Source: Ferruginibacter yonginensis
GTDB lineage: Bacteria > Bacteroidota > Bacteroidia > Chitinophagales > Chitinophagaceae
Reading direction: 5' to 3'
Assembly (NCBI RefSeq): GCF_042651465.1
Contig: NZ_JBHSCZ010000001.1
Coordinates: forward strand, 558,001 to 622,000
Length of the DNA: 64,000 bases
Shown here in pieces: positions 60,462 to 64,000 of the stretch; within the stretch, counting starts at the first letter, position 1; every line of letters begins with the position of its first letter. A program made the translations under genes and the position numbers. Under the pieces are notes generated by a model. The model worked only from the letters and a program-made list of their open reading frames with translations. It ran no database searches and had not been told where the DNA came from.

Positions 60462-61223
60462 TTAATTTAATACATAAGCTCCCTTTTTATTTACCATAAT
60501 AATAGGGAGCTCTTTTTTTGTTTCGAAGTAATCAAATACTTCTTTAATGTTGTTGTTAAATTGTTGCAGATAATTATTATCCTTCATAGCGTTTTCCAAA
60601 AACTCCATCGATTTTTTTACGCTATACTTTACAGGAAAAACGTGTACGGGTATAAACTCTTGCCCCTGGTTACGCACCAAACTTGCTAAAAAATACAACT
60701 CTTCTATTGGGCCATCAGTAATGGGTATGCAACCTGTACTCACACAATCACCATGTATGTAAATAGCACTTCCAGGGCGGTTAGGGTCACTTAAAATTTT
60801 ATCAGAGGCGTTGGGATAATTTAAACCCAATGAAAGATGATAATTACTATTGGGATTAAACTCATTGATGTAGTAAAAGCCTTCGGGTACTTGATAATCA
60901 CCTTCTACCCTTTTGGGGCCCATACCACCGCTTTGTTGACATACCTTGTAAGTTTTAAAAAGTTTGTAGGGCGATTTAGCATCTGCCTTTACCCAAACCT
61001 CTAACTGTCTATCATACTTAAAAGAACGTAAGTACATTGATTGTGCAGGCCACGTTAAATTCAATTTTTCAAACTGCCTTTTTAGCGAATCTTCCATTTT
61101 AGCAGCAGCATCTGGCGATTTTAGAAAAAGTTTCGGGCCAGCATTATTTTGCCCCAATAGTACCCCATTGCAACAAAGTAATACCAACAAAAGTATTGTA
61201 CATACCCAGCTAAAACGCTTCAT
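60462..61223 (-). CDS. Murein L,D-transpeptidase family protein (YafK-like)
   Basis: The 253-residue protein has a signal peptide (MKRFSWVCTILLLVLLCCNG). The YkuD-type catalytic motif is AIYIHGDCVSTGCIPITD, with H157 and nucleophile C165. Before it are KLFKTYKVCQQSGGMGPKRVEGDYQVPEGFYYI (in parts), the YafK pattern. The enzyme acts on peptidoglycan peptides in the periplasm; YafK/DpaA in E. coli releases cross-linked lipoprotein, other members cross-link. Convergent with aspartate kinase; 11 bases separate the stops. Confidence 0.92.
   Translation of the reverse strand: MKRFSWVCTILLLVLLCCNGVLLGQNNAGPKLFLKSPDAAAKMEDSLKRQFEKLNLTWPAQSMYLRSFKYDRQLEVWVKADAKSPYKLFKTYKVCQQSGGMGPKRVEGDYQVPEGFYYINEFNPNSNYHLSLGLNYPNASDKILSDPNRPGSAIYIHGDCVSTGCIPITDGPIEELYFLASLVRNQGQEFIPVHVFPVKYSVKKSMEFLENAMKDNNYLQQFNNNIKEVFDYFETKKELPIIMVNKKGAYVLN
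60477..60519 (+). terminator. Terminator for aspartate kinase inside the L,D-transpeptidase coding end
   Basis: AGCTCCC (60477-60483) pairs with GGGAGCT (60505-60511), and CTTTTTTT follows on the plus strand. The hairpin encodes part of the last 20 codons of the convergent gene. Confidence 0.65.
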
Positions 61224-61328
61224 CGTATAGTGTAAATTGGCTTATTATAGATGTAAACTCTAAAATATAGAATTTATTACAATCAATCTGTTAAAAAACA
61301 GTTTTCAAGTAAAAATTCCGTAATAAAA

Positions 61329-61367
61329 AAAACCGGCAAGTATTTTTACTAATTGCCGGTTTTATTA
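61329..61367. terminator. Terminator after hppD
   Basis: AAACCGGCAA (61330-61339) pairs with TTGCCGGTTT (61353-61362). On the minus strand an eight-T run follows. Confidence 0.9.
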
Positions 61368-61374
61368 TAAGCTA

Positions 61375-62505
61375 TTACAAATTACCTCTTGATGCTTGTT
61401 CTCTTTCTAAAGCTTCAAACAATGCTTTAAAGTTGCCTTTACCAAAACTTTTGGCGCCTTTACGTTGAATTATTTCAAAAAACAAGGTAGGTCTATCTTG
61501 CAGGGGCTTGCTAAAAATTTGTAGTAAGTAACCTTCATCATCTTTATCAATTAAAATACCTAGTTTACTCAATGGTTCTAGGTCTTCATCAATTTTACCA
61601 ACCCTATCTAACACATCGGCATAATAGCTGTTGGGTACTTTCAAAAACTCAACACCACGGTTTTGCAAATCAGTTACGGTTGCTACAATATCGTTGGTTG
61701 CAATGGCAACATGTTGTACGCCTTCTCCATTGTAAAATTCTAAATATTCTTCTACTTGGCTTTTCTTTTTACCTTCAGCAGGTTCGTTTATAGGAAACTT
61801 TACATAACCATTTCCATTACTCATTACTTTACTCATTAAAGCAGAGTATTCGGTTGAAATATCATTATCATCAAAACTTAAAATATTTTTAAAACCCATT
61901 ACCTCTTCATAAAATTTTACCCAAGGGTTCATTTGGTTCCAACCTACATTGCCCACACAATGGTCAACATACAAAAGCCCCGTTGGTGCAGGGTTATACA
62001 CTGTTTCCCATTTTCTAAAACCTGGCATAAATATACCATTGTAATTATTACGTTCAATAAACAAGTGTACCGTATCGCCATAAGTATGTATACCACTCAT
62101 TACTACTTCGCCATTATCGTCTTTTAAACGAGTAGGTTCCATATAACTTTTACCACCACGACTGGTAGTTTGTTGCCAAGCATCCGTAGCATCATCAACC
62201 ATTAAGGCCAACACTTTTACGCCATCACCATGCTTACTAACATGTGCAGCAATATCATGGTTTTCTCTTAACGCAGTAGTTAACACAAACGTTAATTTAT
62301 TTTGGCGAATTACATAACTCACCCTATCCATCAAACCTGTTTCTGGCCCTGCATATGCCAATGATTGAAAGCCAAAAGCCGTTTTGTAAAAATGAGCAGC
62401 TTGCTTTGCATTACCCACGTAAAATTCAACGTAATCAGTACCTTTTAAAGGCAAAAAATCAGTAGTTGTTGCAGCAGTTGGTGCCGCCATTGTATTGGTT
62501 GACAT
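61375..62505 (-). CDS. hppD: 4-Hydroxyphenylpyruvate dioxygenase
   Basis: The 376-residue Fe(II) enzyme makes homogentisate from 4-hydroxyphenylpyruvate (tyrosine breakdown). The iron ligands are in VDHCVGNVGWN (His), GVQHVAIATNDI (His) and PTLFFEIIQRKG (Glu). The N-terminal half starts with DFLPLKGTDYVEFYVGNAKQAAHFYKTAFGF (in parts), the C-terminal helix ends KGNFKALFEALEREQ. No homogentisate dioxygenase gene is next to it. There is no -7 box right before the ATG; a small ORF with a -7 box precedes it. Confidence 0.97.
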   Translation of the reverse strand: MSTNTMAAPTAATTTDFLPLKGTDYVEFYVGNAKQAAHFYKTAFGFQSLAYAGPETGLMDRVSYVIRQNKLTFVLTTALRENHDIAAHVSKHGDGVKVLALMVDDATDAWQQTTSRGGKSYMEPTRLKDDNGEVVMSGIHTYGDTVHLFIERNNYNGIFMPGFRKWETVYNPAPTGLLYVDHCVGNVGWNQMNPWVKFYEEVMGFKNILSFDDNDISTEYSALMSKVMSNGNGYVKFPINEPAEGKKKSQVEEYLEFYNGEGVQHVAIATNDIVATVTDLQNRGVEFLKVPNSYYADVLDRVGKIDEDLEPLSKLGILIDKDDEGYLLQIFSKPLQDRPTLFFEIIQRKGAKSFGKGNFKALFEALEREQASRGNL

Positions 62506-62563
62506 AAAAGTTTATTTAAAAAAAATATAAAATGGTAAAATGTATTAACTGCGTAAGTATCAG

Positions 62564-62656
62564 TTATTGTTGCCCATCCATAGCAAGCACTTCCATCAAT
62601 AAATTATAGCTGGAACGCTTGTCAGAAAAAATTTTATGAGCGTAATCTGGAGTCAT
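62564..62656 (-). CDS. Small ORF (30 codons) upstream of hppD
   Basis: The ORF reads MTPDYAHKIFSDKRSSYNLL then MEVLAMDGQQ and stops. Its ATG is six bases after a perfect TAAATTTG -7 box, and its stop is 58 bases before the hppD ATG. It may be a true small protein, a leader ORF in the hppD transcript or chance. I recognise no family. Confidence 0.4.
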   Translation of the reverse strand: MTPDYAHKIFSDKRSSYNLLMEVLAMDGQQ

Positions 62657-62662
62657 TGCCTA

Positions 62663-62670
62663 CAAATTTA
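62663..62670 (-). promoter_or_regulatory. -7 box TAAATTTG of the small ORF/hppD unit
   Basis: The minus strand reads TAAATTTG, and no other TAnnTTTG occurs between it and hppD, so it may be the hppD promoter. Confidence 0.55.
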
Positions 62671-62717
62671 TATAAAATATTGAACAAATGAATGCACTAA
62701 AACTAAAACGGCAAACC

Positions 62718-62725
62718 TATATTTG
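62718..62725 (+). promoter_or_regulatory. -7 box TATATTTG of purK
   Basis: TATATTTG, 15 bases before the ATG at 62741. The longer frame from 62723 would begin inside this box, so 62741 is the start. Confidence 0.65.
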
Positions 62726-62740
62726 CCACAAATAATTTCC

Positions 62741-63868
62741 ATGGTAAAAGCAGGTATACTCGGAGGCGGACAACTAGGCAGAATGTTACTACAAGCGGCC
62801 ATTAATTACCCAGTAGAAACGTACATTTTAGAAAACGATGATGCCTGCCCATCTGCTCACCTCTGTCATCATTTCATAAAAGGCGATATAACCAATTATG
62901 ATGCGGTGTATGCCTTCGGCAAAATGGTTGATGTGTTAACCATAGAAATAGAAAATGTAAACGTAGCTGCTTTAGAACAGTTAGCGGCTGAAGGTGTAAA
63001 AGTTTTTCCAAAACCAGCTGCTTTAAAAACCATAAAAAGTAAAATTGCACAAAAAACTTTTTATAAAGAAAATGAAATACCCTCAAGCGATTTTTTAGTA
63101 ACCAATACTATTGCCGAGGTTACACAACAAGCTTCATTTTTACCAGCAGTTCATAAAATTGATCAAGGTGGTTACGATGGTAAAGGTGTAGTACTTTTAA
63201 AAACAACAGATGATATTACCCAAGCATTTGATGCACCATCAGTAATGGAAAAAATGGTTGATATAAAAAAAGAAATATCCATCATTATTGCAGTGAATGA
63301 AAAAGGACAAACAGCCATTTACGAGCCAACCGATATGGTGGTTGACCAGCGTTTGAATTTATTGAGTTATCAAATAAGCCCTGCAAGCCTTACAGATAAA
63401 GTGCTTTGGAAGGCCGAAGCTATTGCATTAAAAGTAGTGAATGGTTTAAAAAGTCCTGGCATTTTTGCCGTTGAAATGTTTGTTGACCATAACGAAAATG
63501 TATGGGTGAACGAAACAGCTCCTAGGGTGCACAACAGTGGTCACCATAGCATTGAAGCCTGCTATAGCAGCCAGTTTGATATGTTGTGGAGGGTATTGCT
63601 CAACTATCCTTTAGGCAATACCGAACATATATTACCATCTGCCATTATCAATTTAGTTGGCGAAGCAGGCCATACAGGCATTGCCGAATACGAAGGTTTA
63701 GATGCAGTGCTTAACATGACCAATGTATTTGTGCATATATATGGGAAAAAACAAACCAAACCTGGTAGAAAAATGGGGCATGTAACCGTTTTAAGTAACG
63801 AACCACAAGAACTGTTGCACAAGGCCAACCAAATAAAAAATGTATTAAAAGTAATAGCAAAAAAATAA
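62741..63868 (+). CDS. purK: 5-(Carboxyamino)imidazole ribonucleotide synthase
   Basis: The 375-residue ATP-grasp enzyme carboxylates AIR with bicarbonate in purine synthesis, working with PurE. It begins KAGILGGGQLGRMLLQAA, has DVLTIEIENVNVAALEQLA, KIDQGGYDGKGVVLL, KKEISIIIAVNEKGQ, GIFAVEMFVDHNENVWVNETAPRVHNSGHHSIEA (in parts) and GRKMGHVTVL at the end. The ATG at 62741 gives the family start. purE is not visible in the remaining 130 bases. Confidence 0.96.
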   Translation: MVKAGILGGGQLGRMLLQAAINYPVETYILENDDACPSAHLCHHFIKGDITNYDAVYAFGKMVDVLTIEIENVNVAALEQLAAEGVKVFPKPAALKTIKSKIAQKTFYKENEIPSSDFLVTNTIAEVTQQASFLPAVHKIDQGGYDGKGVVLLKTTDDITQAFDAPSVMEKMVDIKKEISIIIAVNEKGQTAIYEPTDMVVDQRLNLLSYQISPASLTDKVLWKAEAIALKVVNGLKSPGIFAVEMFVDHNENVWVNETAPRVHNSGHHSIEACYSSQFDMLWRVLLNYPLGNTEHILPSAIINLVGEAGHTGIAEYEGLDAVLNMTNVFVHIYGKKQTKPGRKMGHVTVLSNEPQELLHKANQIKNVLKVIAKK

Positions 63869-63905
63869 CGGGGGCTTTGTACAGTTGTAACTTATAGCAA
63901 CTTTA

Positions 63906-63979
63906 GTTCCGGCTATCCGCAGTACGCTTTGGGCTTTGCTTCGCAGCCCTGCAGGGTACTTGCTTCTATCCGGCAGCCC
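63906..63979 (+). ncRNA. Structured 3' element, copy 2 (after purK)
   Basis: It starts TTCCGGCTATCCGCAGTACG and ends GCTTCTATCCGGCAGCCC. Nested stems AGTAC/GTACT (63921-63925, 63956-63960) and GGGCT/AGCCC (63931-63935, 63945-63949) enclose a nine-base loop. It begins 37 bases after the purK stop, the same layout as copy 1 after yfiT. Confidence 0.6.
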
Positions 63980-64000
63980 ATCAACAATGTAAATTAATTC

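Noticed and set aside
1..64000. CRISPR arrays, insertion sequences, prophage or integrative elements
   Set aside because: No regularly spaced repeats, transposase, integrase or phage motifs were found; gene content is housekeeping throughout.

Overview
The window looks like ordinary chromosome from a member of the Bacteroidota, most likely Chitinophagaceae or a close relative. The reasons are an AT-rich genome, repeated TAnnTTTG -7 boxes (often with TTTG/TTTTG 18-21 bases upstream) instead of sigma70 promoters, almost no Shine-Dalgarno sequences, a CarboxypepD_reg-like outer-membrane beta-barrel protein, DUF2490 and DUF4369/TlpA proteins, and Bacteroidota-type heme and trp clusters. I see no phage, insertion sequence, CRISPR array, plasmid origin or obvious island.

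Layout. 1-12.6 kb: 3' end of tsaD, trmN6, an outer-membrane beta-barrel protein, a receiver-PAS-histidine kinase abutting a CPA2 cation/proton antiporter, tRNA-Val, clpS, tex, an exonuclease/GIY-YIG fusion and a DUF2490 protein. 12.8-21.1 kb: valS, a small secreted protein, a GNAT acetyltransferase, an Lrp/AsnC regulator facing ahcY, a TonB-C-like secreted protein with an apparent frameshift in its signal peptide, pdxJ and a TlpA-like thioredoxin. 21.2-27.8 kb: complete trpEGDCFBA operon on the minus strand, preceded by a leader peptide with three Trp codons, a terminator and a palindrome inside the promoter. 27.9-35.8 kb: a small secreted protein, a transaldolase-like gene, SRP RNA, a TPR protein, etfBA, a bifunctional nuclease, ispE, rocD, a VIT1-type transporter and a peroxiredoxin-like protein.

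35.8-44.8 kb: the complete C5 heme pathway, hemACDEFBL on the minus strand and hemH-hemJ on the plus strand, so glutamyl-tRNA can be followed to protoheme within 9 kb. 44.8-48 kb: GH43 glycosidase, TPMT-like methyltransferase and CDF transporter in one tightly packed unit. 48-55.2 kb: GNAT, acyl-CoA dehydrogenase, an ABC ATPase-permease pair with a PLP-binding YggS protein, a TonB-like protein and folC. 55.2-64 kb: NUDIX hydrolase, a unit fbp-ABC ATPase-FKBP-YfiT, aspartate kinase, L,D-transpeptidase, hppD with a small upstream ORF, and purK.

The most interesting parts are non-coding: the trp leader and its promoter palindrome, two related structured elements 34-37 bases after the stops of yfiT and purK, promoters lying so close to start codons that transcripts should be nearly leaderless, and a 30-codon ORF with its own -7 box ahead of hppD. 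I found no wholly new multi-gene system.
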